The notes below the pieces were generated by a model. It did no database searches and was not told the origin of the DNA. It saw only the letters and a program-made list of their open reading frames with translations. The position numbers were made by a program, and so were the translations under genes. Shown here piece after piece: positions 41,051 to 51,231 of a stretch of DNA of 64,000 bases. The number at the start of each line of letters is the position of its first letter. Within the stretch, counting starts at the first letter, position 1. This stretch comes from Nannochloris sp. 'desiccata' (Eukaryota > Chlorophyta > Trebouxiophyceae > Chlorellales > Chlorellaceae): assembly GCA_019044685.2 (NCBI GenBank), contig JAGTXX020000006.1, positions 868,001 to 932,000 of the forward strand. The letters run 5' to 3'.

Positions 41051-44000
41051 ATGCCAATCTATTTTGCAGTAGGCGACAAAGTGGAGGTAGGAGCGCATAT
41101 CACTATATGTAATGTGTCGTAACACCCGATCTAACCTCGCATATAACTTTGCAGGTGCCTGGGACGGCACTGGGAGAGCCAGATGGATTCAAAGATTCTT
41201 TTTGGGAAGCCACTGTGACTGAAAGCAGTGGAGGCGCCCAGTGCGAAGTGCAGTTTGAAACCGTAAGAGAAAAATGCCTTGCCTTGCATTTCCTGTCTTT
41301 TAGCGGTTTGTCGCCCTTCAAACAAAAATAAAAATCTCTGGCGAGACGTTCGCAAATTTTAAAATTTTATTTTTCACTGCCTGCAGATAAATGAAACAGA
41401 GGATGACGACTCCCCTAAACTGAAACAACTTGTCAACGTAAATAAATTACGCCCTTTACCTCCGAACGATAGCGATGAAAGGCTTCCACAAAGCCGACAA
41501 GTAAACGACTTCGTTGAGGTTCTTTATGAAGGAGCCTGGTGGCTAGGTGTAGTCTGTGAAGTATGGCACAATTACATCAACGTCTTCTTTTCATCTAGCA
41601 ACGAAATATATACAGACATTAAAAAAAATGACGAGCGACGCGTCAGGACTCGATTTGAATACAAAAAAAACGCCAACGGGAATTTTGAATATATTCCAAA
41701 AAAGAAAACGAAACAAAATAGGTATTTCTTAAACTCAGAAGGCGAGCGTATCAAATGGAACGTCCCACTGACCGTTGAACCTATCGTAAGATCCCCGCCA
41801 TCAAGCTCCGGAAGACATGAAGAAGAAGAACAACAACTAGAAGAAGAAAAAGAACAAACACCGCCGCCACGCGCTAAACCATCCTCGGCAAAAACGACCC
41901 CGAAACCCCGCAGCGGCAGCAAAAAGAGAGTCCTACCCAAAGAGAAGCATGGTATAAGCTTAAGACATCTCATCCAGTACAATTTCATAGCTCCTGGCGA
42001 TGATGTCTACGTCTTGGAGCATTTAGAAAGTCGTCATGGGACTGTCACAGACGATGGCAGAATAATTATAGATAAAAACTTTAGAACAACTAGAGACCCC
42101 GCAGCACCCAAAGAATACCTCTACCACGTCGTTCCCAAGGAGTCTAAATTGCGGAAGATCCGTCGATCACAGCATTGGAAGGATGTTTATGTGCGGCTCA
42201 GCGTTGATTGCGGAGTTCGGCAATTGCAAGAATTGAGAGACGCATTGTTTAATGGGATGCCGCTGCCGCCACCTTTAGCCAAGAATGATGCTCCCTTGCC
42301 TCTCAGTCTTGATAATGGTGGTGCTGCTGCTGCTAAAGGTGCTGTTGCAGGCCCTTCAAAAGGACAACAGGTGAAAGAACCATTAACTGAGAAGGAGGAG
42401 GAGGAGGAGGAAAGTAGCGAAATTGAACAAGAAAGCGAGAATGAGATTGAACACCACAAAGATGCCGATTTAGAGGAAGAGGCCGAGCTGATGGAAACAG
42501 AAGAAGAACAAGAAGACAGCGTTTTGGCTTCACAATTTTTTGGGCCCTCTGAAGATGAAGAAGAAGATACTGCTGTGGGTGGAAAGAAATCACCTTTAGC
42601 ACCCCAACCTCATGCAGCTAAGAAAGAACTCGCAGCTACCAAAAAATGGTCAGCAGCAGGAGCAGCAGCAGTTTCCAGAAAGCGCCCTGCCTCTGCCGCC
42701 GCTGAAAAGCCGTCACAGCCTGAAAAGCGAAACAAAGTAGCTGCTAACAAACAAATTGCTGATCTGTTAAAGGATTTGGCGGAGGATACTGATACTGATG
42801 CTGCACCTTCTGGTCCTACGCTGTCTCCATTACGTGCAACGAAAAAGAAACAAACGATAAAATTCGCTTTCAAATCTGTTGTAGGTGGCAAAAAACTTTC
42901 CAGTTCTCCATCTTCGAGTTCTTCTCCATCTTTATCAACTTCCCCTGCACCTCATCAAGTAGTAGCTGTCAAACCACTCCCACCATCAGCAACCACAACA
43001 GCAGCACTGGCTTCCAAGTCATCTTTCCAAAAACATCAGCCGGCGCTCCCCTACCTGCCATCGATGGAAGAAAAGAAAGTTTGGTGCTTGGATAACGTCC
43101 CCCAATGGGTCCTTGCCGCGGCTCTTCAAAAAGCATTAATAGCTGAGATTCCGACAGGTATAATTAACGTCGATGTGCCCCTGGTAGCGCTGGATAACGG
43201 TAGATTCAGCCACCCAGGGTATGCAGTAATTCGTTTTTCCACTGCCAACCTGGCTGAAAAAGCAGAGCCTGTGCTTCGACAGCTTTGTATCCGTAGCAGT
43301 TCATGTGGTGTTCCTCGTCCTTTGATCCTCCGCCGACCGTGGTTGACGAAAGATTACCCTTGGGGGAAGCAGAATACTCTCCCAGGACACTTGCTGTTGC
43401 AAGTGCAAGAGCCGCCGCCGCCGCATTACGCCCAACCCAACACTGTTGAATTTGAAATGGCTGTACACTGGACACAGCTGGAAAGAGCAATTTCTACAGC
43501 AAGGAATACCTTACATAAAGAACAGGCATATGAATTGGCTAGAGTGATGTCGCAGTACCTGTTAAAACAACAACACGGCAAATACCATGGTGAAATTGAT
43601 GAGGGCGCTTTGCACGCTCCGCCACCGCCTCCGCTGCCTCTACCATCTTCAATCAGTTCTGCCAATCCCTCCGCTCCTCGTGGGTCTTCATTTCTGTGGA
43701 TCCGTGGGGTATCACCTACGCTTAAAGTAGAAACACTGAAAGAGGTCTTTGCCCAGCATGGCTATCCCCAAAAGGCAGAAATGTTACGGGATAAAGTGAC
43801 GAGACAAGTCAACGGTACCGCTTTAATTCAAATGGAAAGCGTTGACCGAGCTAGAAAGGTCGCACGTAATATGCAAGACATGGAATTTATGCTTGGGGGG
43901 TCTCCTAGACCGTTACAGGTGGAGGTAGCGACGCCAGGGGGCCCTCGTGGCTCTCAATCAGTTTTTGATCGAGCGCTCAGAGCAGTGGTTGGCAAGCACG

Positions 44001-44317
44001 ATTTTGAAGCGACGACGCTTCAATTGATTCGGATTCCTGAAGTAATTAAAGAGACTGCATCTTTTGAAGATCGTGCCGCTGGATGTTTGCGTGAATTAAT
44101 GATGACGCATCGAACTGAGCAGGATGCAGCACGACAAGTTGCAAGAGAAGCACGGGCAGTGCTGGCGCATGAACAGAAGGAGCAGTTTTCAATAGAACGC
44201 GACAAAATGAATCGTTTGAAAGCATTGCATGATGGTCAGGCGTATAAGAAGATGTGTGAGTTGCATACACTAGCAATTAGAAGGCTGAGGCATTCTAGTC
44301 CTGTCCATCTTAAGTAA
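41051..44317 (+). CDS. Agenet / RAMA-like / RRM chromatin protein, resembles plant ASI1/SG1
   Basis: Exons 41051..41086, 41155..41262 and 41387..44317; 1024 aa. Two Agenet/Tudor-like barrels (MPIYFAVGDKVEVPGTA, FWEATVTESSGGAQCEVQFE; then VNDFVEVLYEGAWWLGVVCE) occupy the first 120 residues. Around 238-290 LRHLIQYNFIAPGDDVYVLE plus DGRIII looks like a RAMA domain. Acidic and Ser/Ala-rich linkers follow. Residues about 560-745 contain an RRM-like segment and PWGKQNTLPGH with QPNTVEFEMAVHW at 731-743, resembling the QPNTIE-type signature of Arabidopsis ASI1/SG1 as I recall it. A canonical RRM lies near 816-895 (SFLWIRGVSPTLKVETLKEV), with a coiled C-terminus. ASI1 has a BAH domain instead of Agenet, so this is similarity, not proven orthology. 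Confidence 0.7.
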
Positions 44318-44715
44318 AAAATGTGGCCGTGGCGTCTTGTGCAACAGTAAATTTAGACATTTTTCTTTGCTATTTTGTAGTGGTTTCAAATGGTTTGATT
44401 GATTTTATTATAATGTATTTAATAAAGAGGTTTGATTTGGTTTAGTACTTGTTTGCTTGTAAGCTGCCTATTTAAAGAGAAAAGAACTAGTAATGCAGAG
44501 ACACTACTATGGGTCTTACTTCTTGGGAAGAAAACGACAAAACGGAGAAACGATTAATTAAGAACTATAAAACGAAATAATAAGCTGTAAAATAAGCTTT
44601 TTAGTGGTAGTTAATTTTTCAACTACCAATGAAAAACGAAACCCGAATGGGAGAGATCGAGAGAAGGACAGAAAAAGAAAGGAGGAAAAAAAGTTTTTGC
44701 TCGAGTTTGTTCTCC
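44318..44715. other. Convergent 3' spacer, Agenet-RRM gene / CCDC6
   Basis: About 400 bp, AT-rich, no gene seen. Confidence 0.35.
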
Positions 44716-45967
44716 CTATTGACTCTGCTGGAGTGTTTGACTCTGCAACGCACCGACCAAGGCCGCTGCAGCAGTTTGAGAACTCAACGCAGCGCGTCGT
44801 CTACGATGATCTGGTGAACTTGCCGCGCTTTGATGCCCGGTAGGTGGTCCAGAGGAATGGCTTTGATTTAATAACATACCACCGCCACCACCACCACCGC
44901 CAATCGAATCTCGAGAATGAAGATGCGTATCAAACGAAGGCCGGCCACTAGGCAAAGAAGCGGCATCTCGCATACTACTTGAAGAACTGACACTAAGACT
45001 GCGTTCTCTACGTGCGTTGGTGATCAATCTATCAGAAGCGCGGCTAGGTGAGCGACCGCTGTAAACCCACTCTATCGTAGGATCGATAACTGGAGCGCCT
45101 TCTGCGCGTGCAGCGACGCCATGTGCTTCAAGCCTTGCTTCCAAGGCTCTGTATGCGTTGGTTACTTGTTCAAGCTGACGTTGCAATCGATTTGTAGCAG
45201 CTTCTTCTTCTGCTTCCAGTGTATTTTCAAGAGCTACTTTTTCTCGACGTGTGCGAGCAACAGCGCTGGAAAGATCGCCTACTTGACGTGCTAAATCTGC
45301 TTTTTCGCGAGCTAAATTAGCTTTTTCGGCTGCTAATTTTTCTATCTGTTTAGTGAGTTTGAGAGAAATGTGCTCCTGCTCGGCTTCAAGAGTATTTTCC
45401 AGATGAGCTCTTTCGGTAATCAGACGTTTCTTCTCTTCAGAGAGTTCAGTCAATCGACGCTGCAGTGTCGCAGCGCTGTCTTGTTCACCTTGAAGCTTTG
45501 CTTCTACTGCTGCTTTTTCCTTGTGCAGCTTTGCTAAGCGACGCTGCAAAGTGTTTACGAGAAAATCTTCCTCCGCCTCGACTTGCTTGGCAAGAGCTTC
45601 ACGTTCTCCTTTGAGGTCTTCCAATCGACCTAGTAACCGATTCGTGATGAACTCTTCTTCCTGTTCATAGGCAATTTGAGCAGCTTCGCTTTTTTTCTTA
45701 ACGACTTTCAGTTCTTCAGTGGCCACAGCGGCAATCTGACGCTCGTGCTCAAGCTGTTGAAAAGAGAGGGGAGAAAAAGTAGGAGTGAAATGCAGGGCAT
45801 TGCTGTTAGGTAAGTGCATTGGACTTTGTTGCGAAAAAATAAGCAGAATAAAAGGCATTAAATCAAGTCTCGTTACATTTTTCGCAAAGGTCCAATGGCA
45901 GTTCTCTTCTCACCTGACGTCTCAGCGCTTCAACTTCGGTCTGAAGGACCTCTTGGTCGTTCGTCAT
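44716..45967 (-). CDS. CCDC6-like coiled-coil protein
   Basis: Exons 45914..45967 and 44716..45753 (intron 160 nt); 363 aa. Exon 1 is MTNDQEVLQTEVEALRRQ, joined in phase 0 to LEHERQIAAVATEEL. Almost the whole first 240 residues are a coiled coil with the repeating signature of CCDC6: EQEEEFITNRLLGRLEDLK, AEEDFLVNTLQRRLAKLHKE, LENTLEAEQEHISLKLTKQI, LENTLEAEEEAATNRLQRQL. The Ser/Arg/Gly-rich tail is disordered (SIGGGGGGGGMLL). Animal CCDC6 is a 14-3-3-binding scaffold linked to DNA-damage signalling; the algal role is unknown. Divergent from RNase T2. Confidence 0.8.
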
Positions 45968-46280
45968 TGCGTGGTTCTTGCGGCTAGGGTGCTTAATAAC
46001 AAGCCATAGGTCTGTGAACCTCCCTACAAAGCTCCAACTAAATTCTTTCGTTCGTCACACACTTGGACGATTCTTTGCAGGCCTGTGTGCTTCTCCTTGT
46101 CGACTAGGTTTATAACTTGTTATAAAAATAACACCTCCAAGGTTTGAATAGGGTGGAATATACGAGTGGAGAATCCCGGAAGATAGTCCAGCTAATATTA
46201 GGTGAGCCATAAGATATCGCAATCTGGCTTTTAACAAAGTTTATTCCTTTAAACATTAAATCTAAATTATTAGAAACGAT
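45968..46280. promoter_or_regulatory. Divergent spacer CCDC6 / RNase T2
   Basis: 313 bp, presumed promoters. Nothing else seen. Confidence 0.35.
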
Positions 46281-47426
46281 ATGGGAATGGTTGCAGGCAT
46301 TTGCTGGCCCTTTTCATACTTCGTTTTGATTTTGTTTTGCAAGGCATCTGCTGATTCTTCCTCTTTCCCTTATATTCGACAGCCTGCGCTTCTTCGTGAT
46401 GGAGATCCAGGCTTTGACATGCTTTTATTAGTGCGCACGTGGCCCCCCACGTTCTGTGAACAGCTTAGAGAACAAAGAGAGGAGTGCACAGCTCCACCGT
46501 TGCAAGAATTCACGCTGCACGGTCTTTGGCCAGAATATAGCTCCGGAGGCTGGCCCCAGTACTGTTCTACAGTCGAAAAGAAGGATGGAGAAGGATACGA
46601 TAGTGTTAACGGCGAATTGTCAAAAAAGATCACTACAACTTCATCTTACGGGAGTGATGACTCTGACGACCGCAAGATTCGTTGTGAGTGGCCTAGTTTC
46701 CACGGCAGCACTTTAAACTTCTGGGACCATGAATGGGATAAGCACGGAACATGCGCTGCACCATTGCTCGGCAACCGCACCGAATTCTTCCAAACTGTCG
46801 TGAACCTTCATGATCAATTTAATCTCAACCGCCTCTTCCACTCCCATCGCCTCTGGCCAGTAGGCAACTCTCAAGGCATCTTCGACTCTACTGAAGCTGC
46901 GCATGCTGTAGAACAGGCGTGGGGTGTCAAACCCAGGCTTGCCTGCCATAAAGGAAGCCTGGCTGAGGTTTGGATTTGTCTAGATTTGGACCTTAAGGCT
47001 ATAGAGTGCCCGGGAAAAGTAAAGCCGGGGCAAATGTGTGGAAATCAGTTTAGAATGCCCCCTGGGGCACAGGTAATAATAAATTTTTTGCCCTTTATTT
47101 TATTTTGTTAATTTTTTGATATCTGTCATTGTTTGTTGATAATCAGAGTGAAATAACGTCCTTTTTGGACGTCTTACTACCCCTTTCTAATAAAGACTCT
47201 TAATAAATTTTTTTTGCAGGCGTCAAGTGACTGTCAGCAGTTTTTCCCAGGAAAAGGCAAGAATTGGGCGCAATATCTTCGTTGGCCAGCCATCATTGGG
47301 TTTAGTATTTTAATGGGTTCTGTGGTTAGCGCAGTATTAGTAGAAATGAAACGCAGGCAGCAGAGAGGCGGGGAGGGCAGCAGTGATGCCACCGCTGCCA
47401 CCTATGAGCCTTTAGGAGAGGCATAA
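46281..47426 (+). CDS. RNase T2 with C-terminal membrane anchor
   Basis: Exons 46281..47072 and 47220..47426 (intron 147 nt); 332 aa. N-terminal signal peptide (GICWPFSYFVLILFCKASAD). The two conserved active-site segments are intact: CAS I FTLHGLWPEY with H80 and CAS II FWDHEWDKHGTC with H150, E151 and H155. Cysteines for the usual disulfides are present (CEWPSFHG, RLACHKG, VWICLD, ECPGKV). After the catalytic domain a second-exon extension adds one transmembrane helix (WPAIIGFSILMGSVVSAVLV) and a basic cytosolic tail, unlike most secreted T2 enzymes. It probably acts in the secretory pathway, vacuole or cell surface in RNA turnover. Confidence 0.9.
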
Positions 47427-47575
47427 ATTACGCCTTTTGATCCATTATTCCTGGATTTTATGTTTACAAATGTATTGTAGTACAATGTAGAATATGTGTA
47501 CCTAAAGAATTAATGCAATTAGTGTAATATAATACAGATTTTACAATTTCTGTGGCGGAGATGTCCTTCACATTG

Positions 47576-48002
47576 TTAAAAAGCCATTGCCAACCAAGCC
47601 GCAATAAAAGCGAACCCACTGCAAGGAGAACAAGGACAAAAATCAACTCAACTCTGTACAGATGATACATCTTCCCTCTTCAATCTTCCGTCTAATAATT
47701 TACAAAACCTACCCGAATGGTGCGAGCTTGCCGACAGATCGATCTTCTGTCAACGCCACTGCATAACAACTTCCACTGAACCCAACAATACCTGCTGCAG
47801 CCAAGCCACCCACTAAACTCGACCGCTTCATCATAGGGGCTAGGGCTAGTACAAAACTGCCCATAAAGTGGTATTTATTTGCTCTCTCAAAGACAAGATC
47901 GTAATACTTGTCGACGGGTTTAAAGCCATGAGCGCCATAGGCACCCATTGCTACTGCCGAGGCTCCTCCAATACCTGCAAGGATATGCCAAATTGAACCC
48001 AT
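47576..48002 (-). CDS. TMEM256/DUF423 small membrane protein
   Basis: Exons 47713..48002 and 47576..47618 (intron 94 nt); 110 aa. Exon 1 gives MGSIWHILAGIGGASAVAMG and the conserved GAYGAHGFKP, then NKYHFMGSFVLAL. The tiny second exon supplies the conserved end: APFGGGFAFIAAWLAMAF, matching the DUF423 C-terminal P-x-GG-x-x-x-x-x-GW-like block, which proves the join. Four hydrophobic helices are expected. Function unknown in the family. An ORF read as 47464..47670 in another frame is an artefact of the intron. Confidence 0.88.
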
Positions 48003-48009
48003 GATTTAT

Positions 48010-48369
48010 TCAAGGTTTAATTCTACGTAAAATTTTGGGAACACAAAGTGGTGGATTCTGCAAACGATCAGAGTTTCGGATCAACAAAGCTTTAATGGAA
48101 GATAAGCTGTCCACAGTGGCGCACAGATAGCTCAGATAGTGTGTCAAGCAATGATAGTTTTGTTTTTTTGTATGCAAGGCATCTTTTATCAATTCAAAGG
48201 CTATGTGGAATTTGTGTGACGAAAGACGGATGCATTCAATGATTGGTTCGTCCCCGGCGCGATGCATTGCGATGGCAGATCCCAAATCGAGCTGGAAATT
48301 AATTTTCTCTAAAGACGATCTCTTCTGCTCTGGAACCAAAAAATAAAAGTAGATCACGATGCAGGCCAC
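48010..48369 (-). CDS. Uncertain ORF just upstream of TMEM256
   Basis: 119 codons open, or 85 aa from an ATG at 48267 (MHRAGDEPIIECIRLSSHKF), ending 7 bp before the TMEM256 start on the same strand. Its upstream end overlaps the PsaE start region in antisense. No domain recognised. It may be the TMEM256 5' leader or a small cistron; chance cannot be excluded. Confidence 0.2.
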   Translation of the reverse strand: MACIVIYFYFLVPEQKRSSLEKINFQLDLGSAIAMHRAGDEPIIECIRLSSHKFHIAFELIKDALHTKKQNYHCLTHYLSYLCATVDSLSSIKALLIRNSDRLQNPPLCVPKILRRIKP

Positions 48370-49164
48370 TCAATCTCTCTGCTCTTTCAAATCCGTCGTG
48401 GCCGTGCGCCCTAGGGCCTCCCTCAGGGGTGAGTTTAGCGAAATCAATTTAGATATCAGCTGTGACCTTAGACCAACTGGCTGTACAGGATCGTAGATTT
48501 TTTCATACTAAAATAATAATAGAATTAGGCCCGGGCATAGGAAAGCCTGATCAGGGGATCTGGAGCAATTCTTCTACGAAGGATTTAGATGATGAACTAT
48601 TTTTTTCTTTCTAATTTGCAGGAGTTTCCGCTGCCCGCCCCTCTCTGGTCGTCCGCGCCGAGGAAGGTGCCGCTGCTGCCCCCGCCAAGAAGCCCGATAT
48701 CGGCCCCAAGCGTGGTTCTCAGGTAAGAAGACGAATGCTTGGATCTTTGATAGAAAAACTTTTGATAGCGCGGCAGTATTTGGAATAGAATGCAGAGTTG
48801 CAGTGGCAGCAATATGTGGACTTCCTTCATCATAAGAAAGCCATATCCACTCGACTTTCACTCCAAATGTACTTTTAAACAGCCCTGCCTAAACATAGTT
48901 TTTCTCGAGGCACCGCCAATCTCATTTTATTTTCTATTTTGGGAATATTATTCGTATCTAAACTAACTTTAAATTTCCAAATAACTCACACTGCAGGTCC
49001 GTATTCTCCGCCCTGAATCTTACTGGTACCGCGAGACTGGCAAGGTTGTCTCTGTTGACCAGAGTGGAATCCGCTACCCTGTTGTTGTCAGATTCGAAAA
49101 GGTCAACTATGCGGGAGTCAGCACTAACAACTACAGCTTGACAGAAATCGAGGAAGTGAAGTAA
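48359..49164 (+). CDS. PSAE: Photosystem I reaction centre subunit IV (PsaE), plastid precursor
   Basis: Exons 48359..48428, 48622..48722 and 48997..49164; 112 aa. Stromal-side PSI subunit that helps ferredoxin docking and cyclic electron flow. Transit peptide [20 protein letters not shown] is followed by [20 protein letters not shown]; cleavage is likely around VVRA-EEG. The mature SH3-like barrel shows [40 protein letters not shown] and [19 protein letters not shown]. Codon choice is visibly more C-ending than in neighbours, as in highly expressed genes. Introns are 193 and 274 nt, longer than most here. A nuclear psaE places the organism in the green lineage. Confidence 0.96.
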
Positions 49165-49628
49165 ATATAATGGCGTTAATTGGAAAGTGAGAGATTGCAG
49201 GGTCTCTTCTCCGGCAATTGAGAGATTAAATAATAATAATATAAAATTTTGCCGCTCATCTTTTTTTTTTTGAATCAAGAATGACGATGAGAATTTAGTC
49301 TGTCAATCTCGCTCTTTTGCCATACCTAGTTTGTTATTTCTCCCCCTCTCTTAGTGTGTAAGACCAGTTTGCTTTTTTCACAATTCTTCTTCTTTTCTAG
49401 TCAAGGAAGTTTACTGACTGTCGTCACAGAGAGAAAAATTGAACACACAAATATAAAAGAGGCCGAGGAGTTTTGGAAAGAGGATGCTAAGGGAAAAAAA
49501 ATCAGACCAGACCCCTGGCGTCGCTACCAGTGCAGTACGTTTGCAATACAACTGCTCTCTAATTAAGTTAATATATTAATACAAAGCGCCTACATACTTG
49601 CTCTACGCAAATTCCCCCTCATCACCAT
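49165..49628. other. Convergent 3' spacer, PsaE / MetAP1
   Basis: 464 bp; a 70-codon plus-strand ORF at 49354..49566 has no recognisable features. Long T and A runs. No gene called. Confidence 0.35.
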
Positions 49629-50792
49629 TCAAGGCTCCAGCTCCTTCTCCTTTTCCCACCACAAGGGCGGTGAAGTCGGCAGTCTGGCTGTCAACACTTC
49701 ACACCCATCTGCTGTAATAACTAACTGGTGTTCAAACTGCGCTGACCTTTTACCATCCTCAGTTGCCGCAGTCCATCCATCTGGCCAGAGCTTATCCCTG
49801 TGGCTACCTACATTTATCATAGGCTCGATCGTGAACACATCACCGACCTTCATGATCCCCTTAGCTTTATTGTGCGCATAGTGAGGGACATTGGGTGCGC
49901 AATGGAAATGATTACCAATTCCATGACCGCAATATGTTTTAACAACAGAAAATCCAGCTTTTGTAGCGTGTTTTGTGATGATATCGCCTAAATCACGATA
50001 CCGAGTGCCAGGACGACATGCTGCAATGGCGAGATGCAAACACTCATGGGTTACTTTCACTAGCTTCTTTGATTCCTCATCTACATTGTCTCCTACAACA
50101 AATGTCTCATTTAAATCTCCATGCCAGCCTTTATAATAGACAGAGACGTCTACGTTTACTATATCTCCATCTTGAAGTGGCCTTCGATCAGGAATGCCAT
50201 GACAGATGATTTCATTAATCGACGTACACACGCTTTTTGGGTAGTTGAAATAATTATAAGGTGAAGGATAGGCTCCGTGATCTATTGTGACTTTATGTAC
50301 TGTCTCATCAATTGCATCTGTGGTGACACCAGGACGGATTGCAGCGTGCGCAGCATCAAGGACCACCCGACCAATGCGGCAAGCTTCTCGAATACCCTCA
50401 AGCTCTTCCCCTGCTCGAGGGACGACTATAGATTGTTGTTTGCTCTTCATTTCATTAATCGCTTGCCCACTTAGGTAATATTCTGGTCTAGGGATCTCCT
50501 CAGGAATCACTCTATAAGGGCCTATTCGGTGTGGTCGTAGAGTACCCGTCCACTTGAAATCTGGCATATTTAAGGCCCTTCCTTGACCCCTACGAGTGCA
50601 ATAATGCCACCCATTGATGCTAGGCTTGTGCATTTGTTTGTGTTCGCCCCATGATTCTTTAAAACACTCTTGGGAACAGTAGGCAGAAAAATCCCGCTCG
50701 AGGCCAAGCTCTAGGCAGCGTGGGCACTGTAATTTGGCAGGATTAGCGCATCTATTGCACTTAATATCTGATAAGTCATCAGTAGTGGCCAT
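49629..50792 (-). CDS. Methionine aminopeptidase 1 (MetAP1)
   Basis: Single exon, 387 aa from the ATG at 50792 (a TTG 12 codons upstream is not used). Removes initiator Met co-translationally in the cytosol. N-terminal C6H2 zinc finger: CNRCANPAKLQCPRCLELGL, AYCSQECFKESWGEHKQMH, the eukaryotic type I hallmark that docks on ribosomes. The pita-bread catalytic domain has the metal ligands in VNVDVSVYYKGWHGDLNETF (both Asp), GHGIGNHFHCAPNVPHY (His), FTIEPMI (Glu) and AQFEHQLVIT (Glu). Assignment is firm. Confidence 0.95.
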   Translation of the reverse strand: MATTDDLSDIKCNRCANPAKLQCPRCLELGLERDFSAYCSQECFKESWGEHKQMHKPSINGWHYCTRRGQGRALNMPDFKWTGTLRPHRIGPYRVIPEEIPRPEYYLSGQAINEMKSKQQSIVVPRAGEELEGIREACRIGRVVLDAAHAAIRPGVTTDAIDETVHKVTIDHGAYPSPYNYFNYPKSVCTSINEIICHGIPDRRPLQDGDIVNVDVSVYYKGWHGDLNETFVVGDNVDEESKKLVKVTHECLHLAIAACRPGTRYRDLGDIITKHATKAGFSVVKTYCGHGIGNHFHCAPNVPHYAHNKAKGIMKVGDVFTIEPMINVGSHRDKLWPDGWTAATEDGKRSAQFEHQLVITADGCEVLTARLPTSPPLWWEKEKELEP

Positions 50793-51231
50793 TTTGAGTG
50801 GTTGGCTGTTGCTAGACTGACAAATCAAAAGGGATGCATATACAGAGTAAAATTCAATGGCCAGATGATGATTAAAATAGCTCGTTGCTGTTAAGACGGG
50901 TATTCGCTATGTTCATAACGTGCATTCTCATCTAAACTATCATGCAAAATGATTTCTAACCTTTGAATGTGCGTTTATCATACTCAGACAGCTTCGGTCG
51001 GGGCGCATCAACTTGGAGTGGGCTGTTGATGCAAACTTGATAATTAAGTAACCATTCCCCAGCAAAATAAGCACCTTTTTATACGTAAATAAACTTTATA
51101 CTTCCATCAAACGTGCCAGGAACCCAATCAAGAGCGCTTGGCATAGATCTATATACCATTGATTGCCAGCAACCTGTTTATAGAACAACCATAAACTTAA
51201 CAATATTGCCTGCAGTAGACCCTATACAAGT
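50793..51231. promoter_or_regulatory. Divergent spacer MetAP1 / starch phosphorylase
   Basis: 439 bp between divergent starts, presumed promoters; no ORF of note. Confidence 0.35.

Noticed and set aside
47464..47670. Small membrane protein ORF, 68 codons
   Set aside because: Lies mostly in the TMEM256 intron and reads exon 2 in the wrong frame; the in-phase join gives the conserved DUF423 end.
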